In this document: positions 1 through 13,440 of the stretch, piece after piece
Numbering within the stretch: position 1 is the first letter of the stretch
Layout: every line of letters starts with the position of its first letter
Source: Toxotes chatareus
Lineage: Eukaryota > Chordata > Actinopteri > Toxotidae
Direction: 5' to 3'
Assembly: GCA_016801885.1 (NCBI GenBank)
Contig: CM028905.1
Coordinates: forward strand, 14,102,706 to 14,166,705
DNA: 64,000 nt
Position numbers and translations under genes: made by a program
The notes under the pieces: model-generated
Told to the model about the DNA's origin: nothing
Databases searched by the model: none
Seen by the model: the letters and a program-made list of their open reading frames with translations, nothing else

Positions 1-3000
1 TAAAGTCTGTTTGTTAAATAATGTGTTCATTTAAATTGAATTTTTGAGGGCAGACTCCAACACATGTGTTTAAATGTTCTACGTCAGTAATTATCAAATC
101 TGTCAGAAGCTATGCGTGATAATTTAACATTTGTTTCTAAACAGTCAAGAGTTTCCTACGTAAGGTGGCAGTTAATAATTGTTTTAAGGATCATGTAGTT
201 TAACGTCGTAGCTTTTTTTTTCCTGCGGATTGTTTGTAAGTAGAAGAGATGTGTTAGGGCAGCTGAGGCACATGTGAAGTATATTCCACATACTGGCAAA
301 AAAAAAAAAAAAGGCACATGGTTATAAAACACCTCCATAAATTTTGTTCTGATTCTAAGGGAGTGTAAGGGGTATATCACTTACCTTTGTCTGATTTTCT
401 GCACAACCAGGGTTTTCAATTATTCCAACGCATGCTGGAAACATCTGCATTTAGCTTTCAGCAGAGATCTCTCCCTCATAGTCTGACATAATGAGCTGCT
501 GGCCCAGAACGTATGATATTTTATTTAAGGCGCCCTCAGATCCTTAATATTACAGGCCCTCAACTATCATCAAGTGAAAGTCCTACCTGTACTGACCTAA
601 TTGCATCCGAATCATCTGAACAGGGAATAAGCCGTTCTGGAAAGTGACTTTTTTATGCCTCACTGCTGCTTTTGAAGATGCTTATTCACTTTAATGAAAA
701 CAGTGTAATCCCCCAAAGAAAACAGATGGGCAACTGTGTAGGTGTGTGAGTGTGCATATGTGTTCCTGTTTGTGTATTGCTACATACGAACATGTCTGTT
801 GACTGGCCTGCCTCTCTGCAGGCACATGTGTATGGATGTGTTAGATTTTGGTGACTGTTTTATTCTTTCATCCTCAACTATTTGTAGGCACTGGTTTCTT
901 TATCTTTTTTTCTGCCTGTGTGTATGTTTGTGTCTGTACACTATTAGGGGATTTTGGGGTTTGAAGCACTCAAAGTATGAATAAATGAAGAGCTTTGGCT
1001 GTTGGAACAGAAGTCTTTGCCAAGAGTGAGGACCCCTCCAGCCTCCGAACCCATCCAGCTGTCCCCCTTAGCCTTTCTCTCTCAGCAGAGACCAAAACAC
1101 TAGCAGACCTGGCGACACTCACCCATAACACATCAGCCAGAGCTCCCTGGGATGGACATGGGGTAGAGGGGAGGAGAATGATGGAAAGATAGGGGAGGTA
1201 GAAAGAGGGGGGCAGTGCATTTGTGTGGAGAGCGGAACATCCCTCCTGAGAGATGAATCCATTAAAGAGTGCTTCGCCTTTTAATTAGCAGTATAATTGC
1301 CAGGTGGCAATTTTTTCAAATTTATTTATTTACACAGGCGGTTTATATTTAGGGCCATATCTCTAACAAAGCAGGAGATGCCACAGGCCCACTTTCAGCA
1401 AAGACATGGCATGTTGGGGTAGTCTACATACTCCAGCAGCAGTAGTTAAGTGAGTCACCACCAAGATGCACACATACTGACAGAGTCAGAGGAGCAAAGG
1501 CAATGCTGGGACTGCTCATTAACCTAGGCATATTAATTACTTGCGCTCCTTGCCTCTGGCCTGGAGGGCCTACGAAGGTTTATTCCTCATATAAAACACA
1601 TCGGCAGATGGTCCCAGACTGATAGCACAGCGTCTTAGCACACATTTTCCTTTGCAAGACCGTGTCAACTGCATGTTTTGGTACGTGCATATTGTGTACA
1701 ACAGAAATATGCAGGTGGACATGGTCTAGTTTGGGGTTTCTGAAAAACAGTTAAATATGTGTAATAGAGCCTTATTAAAGTTTAAAGAAATGAGTGTAGT
1801 GCAGAGATGAGCTGCAGGATTTAGGTCAGTTCCATACAAAGGTCTGCACTGCAGTTTATTAAGAATTTATGACCCTCCTCTGCAGGGCACCTTATGAGAA
1901 TTCCATCTGAGCGGGTTGGTAAACAAATAATGCTATGTAATTGAGATTTATAATGCAAATGTGTTAGCCACTATGTAGCCCATAAATTTCTGCTGCTTGC
2001 CTGCTCACCACATAAACACTTGCATGTACACATACAAACACGTGCACATAAAATAAGGCTTGCATATTTAGAGAATGGGCATGCACTTGCTGTTTGTGTG
2101 TGTTTGTTGTGCAAGCTTTATTCTCATGATCTATACTGACATACGTAGTGTACTTTTCCAATTTGCATTCAATCAGTGGAGATTTATGGTGATCCATGGG
2201 CTCTGTTGCTGGTCACAGTCTAATCCCAGCTCTGGCCCTAGACGCTTTACAGCAGACAGGGTTGTAAATTACCTACTGCAGTGGAGAAGCAAAATCACCC
2301 AGAGAGCCCACAAATTCTCGGCTCAGCAGTTCAAGGGTCAGCCTTCAGCCAACTGCAGTTCAGCCCAACCAAGTGAAGCCCACTTTTTTGCTGGTAAAGG
2401 AAATGCATAAACTCCCCATGGATAGTTTTGAAAAGCATGTACCTGTGACAATTCAATATTCTAATGTTTTTTGTCTGTCCTGAAGTTTGGCCTTGAAAGA
2501 ACCATCTTTTGTAACCAAAGAACTAGTGGTGGAGAATTTAATGGAAGGAGAGAGAAAGAATACCCACCGTGTTGAGATAGTTGTATGAGGTTGTAGGTTA
2601 CTTATGTGTGGACAGACTTTTGATACTTCAAAAGAGAAATGGATGACTACAATTTGGGCTGACTAAATTGTGCTCAGCTATTGAATACATTTTTTGAAAG
2701 CTTTTAAGGCCTTTGTCTTTGCTCTTTCAACCTGCAGTTGCAAATCTGAGGAGCACTGAGGTATCAGTTGAGACAAAAAGCCATAAAGGGTGAGGCCAAG
2801 TAAAAGTCAGTGTCTGAATGTTGTGGCTGTATGTGCTTACTTCTTCTGTAGCAGCCGTGTTATCACTTTTACCTACAAGTGTTACAGTGAAATTCCTGAC
2901 AGACAGGTGCAGCGTGAACATTAAAAATTGATGAGGGCCACTTAATTGGTCCCTGTGGTTACCTCTAAAGTTTGTCTTTTTGGCTTGTCCCCAGCTTGAT

Positions 3001-6000
3001 TTTCTCCTGTCATAGCCAGACTCTCTGTCTGCTTCAATGTCACATTAACATTCCCAAGTGCCAGTGTGATTGAATTGGCCCCACGCAAATATGGAGCATC
3101 TTTTTAGCAGATGCAGGGAGGAGAAGAGATCTGGCTATCATCATTCTGTTTGAAATGGATCTTGATTGATATTGGTAGCCCATAGCAGATTTATATTTAG
3201 CCATCAACAGTAATATAATCAGCACCAGACGGTCAAAATCTAATGTACAGCACATTAACTGTAATGCCCAATATCGAGGTTGGGCATAGAAAACACTAAC
3301 ATACTCAACTTCATCAGTGGTCTTGTAAATAGAAAGTCTGCTCAAGGTTTTATCCAACAGTAAAACTCTGTTAAATTTCTTACTGCAGGATTTTTTGAAC
3401 TTCACTTTCCTCTGTGACTTTGAAGACTTCACTTCACTTAAACTTTCAAATGGTCATTTTCACCATTTTTATCCACCACTGCTGTTTTCATAAGTTTTAA
3501 ATATCATTTTAGATATTAAACATGTTTTATGTTACAGTGCATTCATCCTGAAGTATCTATGGACTACATGAATCGATCATGTTCTATCCCCGCATAGCCC
3601 CATCTCTTGCTTCAGTTCCTGCCTAAAGTAACAGAATGATCTTTCAGGTACTTTGCTCCCTGTATCTCGTTAAACTTTGCCATGGACCTCAGTCACTCTG
3701 TTTTTCCCAATGCCACATAGAACACTGTAACATATATCGCCACATCCCTGCAGCCCCTCTTGCAGTTTTGAGGTGTAATGGCACCTAAAGGCGCCCTGTG
3801 GCTCGTTGTCCTGAAGGTCCTTTCTCAGGTTAGGCACAGTTAATTATCCGCAACCCTCTACTACACACACAGACACACAAATGTCAGATCCACCCCCCCC
3901 TCCCCCCAGATATTTTATATGTCAGAGTAGTAAAGCTGCATGGTGAAATGTGCTGGCTGGTGTAAGGTTTTGGATTTATTTTCTTCCCTTTGAGCTATGA
4001 AAATCCAGCCACACACTCTAGCTCGCTTGAATGAAGGTTTTGTGTTTCTTTCAGGTTGTTTTTTGTGGCAGGAGGACAAATTGGGCTGTCAGTACATTAT
4101 GATATAGAGTGATTTATAGAGTTGAAGCATAGATATCAGTATACCTTTAGAAATGATGCTGTCTGTTCCCCTTTTTCAGTGTAGTTTCTCAGCTTAACTA
4201 AAAATAAGCTTTATGAAACAGGTGAACTGAAAAAAATGCTGTCATTTTTTTTTTAGCAGCTTAGCTTAGCTTCACATTTTCTGGCTCCCCAATAACCAGG
4301 CTAAAGTCCAGAGGCAGAGTCCCTCCAATGAGGACACTCAGCAGAAACACTCAGAATCACCTCACTTCGATCTTAGAACAGCGTATGTATGAATATCATC
4401 AAAAACATATCAGAAAACGCGCTCTCTGTTCAAAGCCCTGTGGCGTTCCCCAACAGGTTGCTTGTAGCGGCACATTAGAATGCTGCCGTGTCAGTAAATA
4501 TTGGAAATTGGCTTTTCCTCTGGGTTATGCGTCCTGAAAGGTCAGTGCTGGGCGGTAGAAGCACAGTGGCTCTGCCTCTGTCTCTGGTCTATATAATGGA
4601 ATTCAGAGGAACTGCATGGCATTTCCAATGATGGGACCTGACCTTCCTGATCATCATTTATATCAGGGACATTACCCAACACGTAGCACAGTGAGATCCT
4701 TTTGTTCAACATCCTGCTCTGTCATTCTTGCTGCCTCATTTCCTTTTTCTTATGTTGTGGATTTTGTATTTTGTTTGCACTGTGCTCCGAACCTCCACGA
4801 GAGCAGCAGCTTAAATGGTAACGAATGCAAAAGAAAGGAAGAGCTACCCACGCGCTTCCGAAGGGAGACCTTCATGAATATGGAAAATACTAGAAGTCAT
4901 GGACAGAATTGTTACCTAAGAGATTAAGAGAATTAGCAAATTAAACTAATGATCTGCCACCTTTTGACACAACTTCGATGTTTCACCTTTAGTATTTTCC
5001 TGGGAAGGCTCTTAAAACCAGCAGTGGAGGGACAAGCACAACTACACAAGAATCATTGACATTTCTACCTGTGTTCCTGGCTCCACTTGAAAGATGGTGA
5101 CTCACCTTTTCTATTAGTTTGCCTTGAAAAGGTATCCAGAGTTGTGCGATGAAGTCTCTAGTGCTCCTCTTCCTGCTTTGCCATCTCTCAGTAGTAGCTG
5201 ACCAAGCAAGGTTAACTGTCCCAGTCCATGACTGGCCACATAGCTTGTGGGTAAAAGGCTATATCATCAGGCTTGAGGGACATTTTACCGCTGCACTCAG
5301 ACAAGATGACAAAAAATGGCAATGATGGAGTCTAATGGCCGAAGTCACTATTAGAAGAGAGGATCACTCAGTGGGAACAAGAATGATGGCCCCTTTGTTT
5401 TTCAAACCGGCAGATTTTGTCCTGTGGAATGGAAATGATTTGTTTAAATTGTGAGGCTAGATGTGATTTTGTTTGCACAACCTGCACATTACATTAACAT
5501 ATAAGTTGAGCAAATGCCTACATTACATGCCCCATTTATTGATATTCGCACTATTAATTATTCATACCTTCAAGTATAGAAGCAGGGGCCTAAAAGGTTT
5601 CGTGGTGAAATGTGAGTTACCTACTGATACATGTGGTTTCTGGGACCATTAATATAGCAGAGCGAAGGTAGTCAGTGAGCTACTTTAGATTCTGAAACAA
5701 TTATCACATTGTGAATACCCCTCGAGTTAATCACACACAGGGCTTTTGTTTGCATTCCCAAAACAATCCAAGGTGTTCTTGTCTCTTCTCTGTGCAACTT
5801 ATGTATTCACATGTCACAGTCAGAGCAGCCTTACAGAGTTTCCTGAGTGCTGAGTGAAGCCAGCAGCTGAGCTGAGTATGAGCACAAGTGATGCTTTCAC
5901 AGTGCCCTGCGCTCAGCCGTCTGAATACTTCCCCATGCCCTCATTAGCATGGCTGCTGCATTCAGCCTCATCCCAGGTCTTTGCTATTGCATGTGTGCAT

Positions 6001-8424
6001 CCAAACACACACACACACACACACTCTGTTACTTACTTATACCCCCCTCCTAACTACAGTTGAATCCTCCTGTCTGCATCCCCTTTCCCCAGTTGGATTT
6101 CTCCCCCTTATTTACTTCTCCATACTGTTCCCCCTCTGGCTCGCTATTCATCCTCGTCTTTTCACCAACTGCTTATTTTTCTCTAGTTCTTCCCTCTTGT
6201 TTTTCTTTCTACCCCCCTCCCTCTTCCATTTTCTCCAGTCTCCAATCATGTATTAGTCCTCTCCTGTATGATGATCATCCCCTCCAGCTCCCTTTCCCCT
6301 CATCACCTCTTGCATACCTTTCTTTAATAGAATGCCAACTCTTAAATTTACCCTTCTCTCTACTTAGCTCATCCTTTTATTAATCAGGAATGGATGGTAG
6401 AGCTAGAGAAGATCATTTTTTAACAGTAAGGAAAGATGCAATTGTAATAGCTTTTTGTTGTTTCTTTCTGTGAACTTTAAATTTATGTTTACATGTATAG
6501 ATGGAGTGGGTTTATTTTGAGTATGGTGAAAGGACATGTTATTGATAAATTTCTTTGTGTTTATATTCAGCTACAGTCTGTCATGTTCTGCTGTGCGCTG
6601 TGTATGAATAAGCATAGCTACGCTGTCTGAGGCGGTGTGTAAATGCATGGCTGTATGTCTGGGAGTGAGTGCACTATATTCAGCAGAGCACTCTACTCTC
6701 CCACCAGGGATACTGACACGCTCAGCAGGATTAGACACATGATAAGTCCTAGTCTGTTTGAAGTGTCCAGAAATTATGATTCCAAATATGTTTTCCCCGT
6801 CCTACGGGGATTTCCTCATCGTCTGGGGATTAGAACACTTGAATGGTGGTAATGGCCATTAGCGACAAACGGTAAAGAAACTATGACATCCAAGCTCTGT
6901 GTCATTTTCTCACTTATATACAATCTTCATTTCATCAAGACACATGCAAACACGCTGCATACTGAAGTTCCACAGCACTGGCCTCGCCAGCTTCTTCCTG
7001 TAGAGATTCCATCAATTAAAATATTGGCGGCTGTTACCTCCCTTTCGCCTTTCCCTGCACTCAGAATTAACAGCTGCCAAATGACTCCTCCTCCATACAG
7101 CCAAGCACCTGCAAATGCTGGTGTTTTAGCCAGTACTTTCTCTTGGCTTGCACGCTCACATGGTCGCCCCGGTGCTTTTCACAGGTATAGTTAGCTTGGT
7201 GATGTGAAAATCTGCCAGCCTCTGATTATTTGTAACAGAGTCAGTCTTGCCATGTCATGGTAATTGCTGACATACCCTCTGCGTGTGTCAGGTCACTCTG
7301 ATGCTAAGTGTCAGGGCCCCATCAGGGTGTTTACATCCCCCACTTGAAGAGCGGCTAAGAAGAGTCCTGTGGCCTAATTACCATGCTGGCAGGGGACCTG
7401 TTGAGCAAACTTGGAAGGGGGTTGGAAGTGATGTTCCAAGGTAGAGCCCAAGACTAATTATAATGAGATGAAATAATTCAGAAAGATTGCCAGTTCTAAA
7501 CGAGATGCATTTGTGGGGCTCTTCACGTACTTCCACTTTCAAGAAGGATTTATGATAATTTATTGGATTTCTTGAAGTTGATTTTTTTATGGCTCCAATG
7601 TATTTTGTTTTGTGTCCCTAGCTGACTTTTGACAGTATTGTTCTGCCTCGTTGGAAACAAGAATAAGAGGCTTTTTCAACTTGCTACTGAACCTATGGCC
7701 TAAAAAATTGCTTTGCCACACATTTTAAGCTTTCTCTCATCCATTGCATGTTTCCTCAGAGAATTAATTGTACTTATTGAAGCCTGTTGGAGTTCTTTTC
7801 CAACCCTGAACAGTTTATTTCCACCTTCACACCTAAAATCTTTGTTGAAGTTGCTGGAATATAGTGTTTCTCAAACAGTTTTGTTACAAGAATCCAGATT
7901 AATGACAGCTAGGATTATGACTCTCACCTGTTTAATTTTTAAAATGTTCCTCAATTATGAACAAGGCTGCTGTTGACACTTCAAACAAGTAGTTTTGTTT
8001 CCAGAAAGACTTCACACAAGATTATTACCACCACCTAAAAGTAATTGATTGACAGCAGTGTTTGCCTCCTAATAGAATTTGCATTTTGTGTGACTTGATC
8101 GTGCTTAACACTGTGAAGATGAGTTATCAATCTACCAGGTTGTGGGCGTGCGTTTGTCATTTTGGCTCTGAGCACGTCCCTTATGTGGGTGTCTGCCTTA
8201 CCTGTCACACTGGTACTAACTCATCTTGATAAAGTGTGAGATCATTGCGTCTGTAGAATCACATCAATATTCAGATTGAGTAGTAGCAGCAGATGAATAA
8301 GTGACAGAAATTGATTCATTGTACCACCTGCAAACAGGTAGTATTATAATAAACAAACCTGTTTGTGCTTATATATTAATTGATGTACATATTAGTTGAC
8401 ACGTTGTCTGTCTCCCTCCTGCAG
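1..8424 (+). other. ctnna1: 3' part of a large ctnna1 intron
   Basis: This stretch lies directly upstream of the penultimate ctnna1 exon and ends with a clean acceptor (pyrimidine-rich tract then CTGCAG). I looked for the preceding alpha-catenin exon, which should end with the codons just before the CPDSACKQ segment, and did not find it, so the intron extends beyond the left edge. The many short ORFs here have low-complexity or unlikely amino acid composition and no family resemblance. A CA repeat lies at about 6005-6024, followed by a C/T-rich stretch to about 6370. There are several AT-rich, moderately complex stretches that could be regulatory, but nothing decisive. Confidence 0.85.
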
Positions 8425-8559
8425 TGCCCTGACTCTGCCTGTAAGCAGGACCTGCTTGCCTACCTGCAGCGTATTGCCTTGTATTGCCACCAGCTCAACA
8501 TCTGCAGCAAAGTCAAGGCTGAGGTTCAGAACCTGGGAGGAGAGCTGGTTGTCTCAGGG
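8425..8559 (+). CDS. ctnna1: alpha-E-catenin, penultimate coding exon (partial gene)
   Basis: The exon is 135 nt, phase 0 at both ends, and encodes 45 residues beginning CPDSACKQDLLAYLQ and ending GGELVVSG. The sequence is nearly identical to the vertebrate alpha-catenin C-terminal region. Alpha-catenin links the cadherin-beta-catenin complex to F-actin at adherens junctions. This segment is part of the helical bundle of the vinculin-homologous actin-binding domain. The acceptor is a pyrimidine tract plus CTGCAG at 8415-8424, and the donor is GGG/GTAAGT after 8559. The open frame runs a short way into both introns, so the splice sites rather than the ORF limits define the exon. The paralogues ctnna2 and ctnna3 share much of this exon; assignment to ctnna1 rests mainly on the terminal exon. 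The upstream exons are outside the window. Confidence 0.97.
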
Positions 8560-9520
8560 GTAAGTTCAACATCACTTGAGTCGTGGACACATTGTCTACA
8601 GTTTACAATCTTCATTATGCTTAGGCCTCACTGTAACTAAAGAGCAGTTGAGCAGTTGAAATGGGGGCATTAAGTCAAACTTCAAATAAGCTTAAATATT
8701 CACTAAACTTGTTTTGATGACTGCAGAGGGCCATAAGAGTTATAAACAGAACTGCATTTGTGTTCAGTGAAATCTCCACAGGGTACCTTTAATTCCTAGC
8801 GAGAAAGATGATTAAATCAATAGAAAGCATTGGCTACTTTCTAAAGTTTTATTATCTGGTGTTGCCCAAATAAATTAAAAATACTAGGACTTAATAGCAT
8901 TAGCTGTTGGTTGTGATGAGTTAATGATTCATTCTCTGCACTGTAATTTGCAGCTTATGTTTTCTATCGAATAAACAGATAACACCAATATTGGGTTTCT
9001 CTGCCTTATGTTGCCCAAATATTTCCTAACGTTCCTACTGTACATGGCCGGCGTTTACAAACCCTTTTAAGCATTAATTAACCACTTACCTGCCAGTCAA
9101 ATTAATTAAAACACATTGCGCCTGTGTGTGGGAAATAATGAATTCCTCCCTCCTTCCTGTGGTGCTGAGTATGCTTCCAAAACTCCCAGTCAAGTGTCAC
9201 CAGTGTCTCTGAGGCTATTAAACTGTGGAGATTAAATTGGTGTGACCTTTTTCCATACTCTCCAATTTCTCACATCTGTTTGTACACCAGACAAACTTGG
9301 AAAGGTCGTTAATTTTTCAGTGCAAACACTAGAGTTTTGGTTTTCCCCTGGAAAACTTGCACAACAAAACTGGGCGACATTAGAAGGACGGGAGCTGTTT
9401 GCTTTCACCCAACATGAGTTAAAAAAGGATGTAAATTAAAAACAACAGGCTTTGCTTTCACCATTTTAACAAGGCTAATTGCTTCTCTGCTCTTTTCTCA
9501 TGTCTCTCCTGCATAATCAG
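8560..9520 (+). other. ctnna1: last ctnna1 intron
   Basis: A 961-bp phase-0 intron running from GTAAGT to a final AATCAG acceptor preceded by a T/C-rich tract. It is AT-rich. In ctnna2 some isoforms carry an extra exon near this position; I saw no open, splice-flanked insertion exon here. Confidence 0.9.
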
Positions 9521-9811
9521 TTGGACAGCGCCATGTCCCTGATCCAGGCTGCAAAGAACCTGATGAACACAGTGGTGTCCACCGTCAAGGCCTCCTACGT
9601 TGCATCTACTAAGTACCAGAAGAGCAAAGGCATGGAGTCCCTCAATATGCCAGCTATCTCCTGGAGGATGAAAGCTCCTGAGAAGAAGCCTCTGGTGAAG
9701 AGAGAGAAGCAGGATGACGGCCAGACCAACAGAGTCAAGAGATCCTCTCACAAGAAACACATCAACCCTGTGCAGGCTCTGAGCGAGTTCAAAGCCATGG
9801 ATAGCATCTAG
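9521..9811 (+). CDS. ctnna1: alpha-E-catenin, terminal coding exon (actin-binding domain end and C-terminal tail)
   Basis: This 291-nt exon encodes 96 residues and a TAG stop (9809-9811). It opens with LDSAMSLIQAAKNLMN, continues with VKASYVASTKYQK and the basic APEKKPLVKREK stretch, and ends PVQALSEFKAMDSI. The first half completes the actin-binding helical bundle. The basic tail is the C-terminal extension, which contributes to F-actin binding in the family. Paralogue choice: the middle segment (KSKGMESLNMPAISW), the acidic/Q-rich stretch after VKREK, and the final isoleucine match alpha-E-catenin, whereas ctnna2 ends with phenylalanine and has a different YQK-downstream segment. These comparisons come from my knowledge of the family. 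The frame joins the previous exon in phase 0 with no break, so the gene looks intact here. The antisense 150-residue ORF over this exon is a shadow. Confidence 0.98.
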   Translation: MDSAMSLIQAAKNLMNTVVSTVKASYVASTKYQKSKGMESLNMPAISWRMKAPEKKPLVKREKQDDGQTNRVKRSSHKKHINPVQALSEFKAMDSI

Positions 9812-11510
9812 ACTCGCCGATTTCTGATTGGAGAGAACACAAAATATTGACCAATGAGTTTCTAAATAGATTGAGCTTGTCATTCTATTAAAATGAAAAG
9901 GTTTTAACATATTTGTTCTATCTTTGAATAGACTGCTTGTTTGTTTGACCCATTATGTTCCTACACTGCCTCATTTCTATTCCATAAGTTCAGATGTGCT
10001 CTAGTCTGTAGCATTAAGGGTCTCTTATCTGGAAAATACAGTTAGAGGGAAATCAACTGGACAAAGGCGTTTTAAAAAAAATGTTTCCTTGTTTCTTTCA
10101 TGTTTATGGGGGGAAAGGGGAGTGGATTTCATAGATAAAAGAATTAATTCCAAGAAGCTTTTGATTATTTTGTATTCTAACCAGTTTTATAGTAATACCA
10201 CAGGGTCTCTGGTGTTTTACACTATAATGTTTGATTATGGCAAAATACCTTCTGTACTGCAAATATCAACTATGCAAAATCTCAACTGCCTTATTTTAAC
10301 TCGAGCAATAATTGTAATTAATTTGGACGTGCTGGGCTAACTGCTGAGATTTGGTTCGACCTTAACGAACCAAGGTCAATATATTTCCATGTGTGCCTGT
10401 ATGTTTCTACCTAGATACATTGTCATGCCACTATAAACAGTCAAATAAGTTTAAACTGATGTTAAACACTATTTTCAGTGCTGTATAACTAATGATTTGT
10501 TCCTCCCACGTTAACATTTGACTGGTAAATGTCATTTCTTTTTAATTTAAGCATCCCACATTATTTGTTCATGTTTGCATGATGCAGCAAACCAAAGGTA
10601 ACAGAGTATTCTTCTCAGCCTTTTGTTTTGCTACATGACTGGTACATGTGCTTGATCATACAGATCTACCCAGTCAAACTTTGTAAAGAAGCCTCGATGC
10701 CTCTTGACTCTGGAAGAACCCAGTGGGTTTAATAGTGAGCGGACCATGTGTCGCCACTCTCCCAAGCCGTCAAGCTTCATTAACTGTCAATGAGACCAAA
10801 CACCTCCACAATCTAAGAATGTGTCCAAATTGAGGGATCAATATGTTTTCTCTCCACAGCTTGGAGGTAGGCGCGGAAAAGAGGAGGATAGACCAGACTT
10901 TAAACTCTCTTTATTGTTTGTATTGCTTGTCCTTAAGCTTAAACACTAATGGAGATTTTGTAATGTCATGCACAATCTTTATTAAAAAAAATGAAACAAA
11001 AAACAGGAAACAAGTTGCCAGGTGTTGGAGCTTTAAAGCGAAATAGGATAAAGTTTTTTTTCTTTTTACTTCAGGTAACAACTGTGGGATGGATGCTCTA
11101 TGCAGCTTGCTCTCCAGTCACATATAGCATTCTGCTGCATAGTGGTGCATTGTTGTACAGGGAGGCTTTGAAATCCTGCTGCTTTGGTCTTGGGGCTGAA
11201 TCTTTGTTTTGCTCGTTTGACATCTGTGAACAACAGCAGGATGAGCAAGTATGGTCATTTGACAGGTGGATATTTTTTACTGTAGAACTGAGCATTTCGA
11301 GAGAGTTTTTCAGTACGTTTTTCCTCACAGTTCGTCTTTTGCTGTATTTGAGTTTGGATTTGAATCTGGAGTGATATCAAACTACTTTGCTGTGGATTTT
11401 TTTTTTTGTTATTGAGAGCTGACTTATTAGTGCACACGTTTCTTATATTCATGTGCCTGCTTTATATCTTAATAAACAATTGAAATAAAACCTCTCATTT
11501 TCATTTCCTC
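9812..11510 (+). other. ctnna1: ctnna1 3' untranslated region
   Basis: From the stop codon the sequence is AT-rich and has no sustained coding signal. The first strong polyadenylation signals are at 11471-11489, giving a 3' UTR of about 1.7 kb. An ATTAAA hexamer at 9887-9892, only about 80 nt after the stop, and another at 10981-10986 are possible minor upstream signals. The 127-residue + strand ORF beginning at 10991 overlaps an AT-rich tract and has no recognisable family features; I read it as chance. Confidence 0.75.
11471..11489 (+). terminator. ctnna1: paired polyadenylation signals for ctnna1
   Basis: Two canonical AATAAA hexamers (11471-11476 and 11484-11489) lie 8 nt apart and are followed by T/C-rich sequence of the sort found downstream of cleavage sites. 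They are the first canonical hexamers after the stop codon on this strand. Use of this site is inferred, not shown. Confidence 0.65.
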
Positions 11511-12879
11511 TGTACTTCAGACTGAAATGTTTTCTCCCCTCACTTGAACCCATGCTTTCCTTGTATGCGTTTGTGTTGCAGTAACAAGGTTTAGTATTTT
11601 GAAAATGAAAGCCCTGAAGAGTCATTTCACTCTAAAGTGTGTTTTAGCACACCCCAAATATGCTGCTGTGCATAATTAAGACATTATATTATGTATACAT
11701 GCCTCCCATATAGTCTGCACTACTGACTTGAGGGCTTTATACAGTATGCTCTTGTAATTCCTGTAATTGGGTTGTTCTACTGTTGTGGGGTATTTGATCT
11801 TTAAGAAAAAAAAAAAAAAAAAAGTACAGCTTTTAACATCAAACACATTCTTCAGTCTTCTGGTGGTGTTTCTTAAACAACTGCCTGTGAAGAAAATGCA
11901 GGGGTAGATCTAAGTGCACTATGGGAAAATCAATATATCTGAAGCAACAAAGTATTTGTAATGAATTGTCTACTTTTCCCCAGTGATGTAGTAATTGCAC
12001 ATCAGAGTCTGTCTGAGTCATCACAGAGCAGACAAATCCACCTTTTCATATTCTAACACAAGTCAGTTTAAGTATACAACTTTTATTTGTTGTATTGATT
12101 AGGTAGACTCCTACATCCACTTAAGATTCCCATTTCTAAAGTTTTCTGTTACAACTTTTGAACAACCCACAGAAAATTGCACGTGAAACAGTAGAGAACC
12201 TCTCCTGAAAGCTGCATTACTTTGGGATTTGTTTTACAGATAACTTTGTCAGGTCAGATGTAAACTAAAAACAAAGGGTTACAGATAAAGTATTAGAAAA
12301 CCAGAGGTGGACATTAGCAAAATACACTGACTCAAATAGGATGCTTATGTGCAGATTGCTGGAAAATATATGAAAACAATCTTTTATAAACGGTATACTT
12401 CAGTATTCTTTAATTGTATATGATGTGTACTGACCTGATCTCTGATGACACCTTTTTTCCGCATGGTTTGGGATTGCACAATAATAAAAGTCTTCTGGGA
12501 GAATGTTACAAAATCCTTGGATTAGATCATAGGTCATAACATCCCTTGCGACCTAGTGCTATGTTAAAACTGCAATTAGATATTTTATCCAACTTCAGTG
12601 CACAATAACAACTGGGTGCATAGCTGCAGGAAGAACACAAATGTGAGCAGTGAATTGGAAGGATGCAGGAGGTCCCAGTAAACATCACTGCTCCATACCT
12701 TTCTAGATGGAGGGAGGTTTTTGCACAGTGTGACAAAGAACATGTTATACAATGACAATATATTAAAATTACATGATATAACTAATTTTAACTTGTCAAA
12801 GCAGGAAAACAATAACATTAACAAAGGCTTCCTTCCATTAAGTGTGACAGTGTAAGCCAAGTCAGTGAGTGAGCATGCG
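11511..12879. other. intergenic, AT-rich, no supported gene
   Basis: Downstream of the presumed ctnna1 polyadenylation site. It contains an uninterrupted A-tract at 11806-11823 and no ORF with recognisable composition. The minus-strand 114-residue ORF that starts at 12929 runs through AT-rich sequence and reads like chance translation. Confidence 0.6.
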
Positions 12880-13440
12880 CAAGACCAGAGCCCTGTAATG
12901 GCTTCACCTAAAGGGAGCGCAGCCATCATTAATATTAGTTACACCTGTGCTCTAACAGCCATGTCTGGCTTCTTGGTTTGTTTTTTTGCCTAAATTCTTA
13001 ACCCAAAAGTGTAAACAAGCAGATAGGCGATTTGCGTACCAGTCGATAGCGACAAGAAGACTGTGAAATCCTCTGTCTTCTTAACATAACTGCATCTGCG
13101 TCAGTGAAGCAAACACTTCCTGCCGCAAACCTTGCACAGGTGCGGTCACTCAAACGCACCTCTCCGCCCACACCTGTCGCCATTTCTGCTGCTGTGCGGC
13201 GGCCATTACGACTGTCAGACCAAACCTAGTGCGGTTACATCCAGTCTGTTTTAACTAAGATGAATGGCGCTGAGGTGTCAGAGCGGACAGGAATAGGTTT
13301 GTGTCATGAGGTCTCCACATCAAGGGACCGAGCCATCATTAAAGGACCAGTTAAGCGAACTGCCGAACATGAGGCCTGGTTGACCTGTGAGAGCAACCTC
13401 ACCTGGATAATAACTGGAATGGCGTTATCTGGAAATGGGT
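12880..13440. promoter_or_regulatory. CpG-rich stretch, candidate promoter
   Basis: CpG dinucleotides, rare in most of the window, cluster here (for example TGCGGCGGCCATTACG near 13195 and several GCG/CGC motifs between 13020 and 13180). The stretch leads directly into an ATG-initiated open exon on the + strand. On the minus strand it also contains an ATG-initiated 61-residue ORF (12998-13183) and a second upstream ATG in a GC-rich context, so a bidirectional promoter is possible. No TATA box is evident. The dinucleotide cluster is directly visible; the promoter role is inference. Confidence 0.4.

Noticed and set aside
1..8424. Upstream ctnna1 exons or a nested LRRTM gene within the intron
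   Set aside because: No alpha-catenin segment preceding CPDSACKQ and no leucine-rich-repeat reading frame could be found on either strand in this part.
9458..9910. 150-residue minus-strand ORF
   Set aside because: It is the antisense shadow of the highly conserved terminal ctnna1 exon.
10991..11374. 127-residue + strand ORF downstream of ctnna1
   Set aside because: Lies in the presumed 3' UTR, passes through a T-rich tract and has low-complexity composition.
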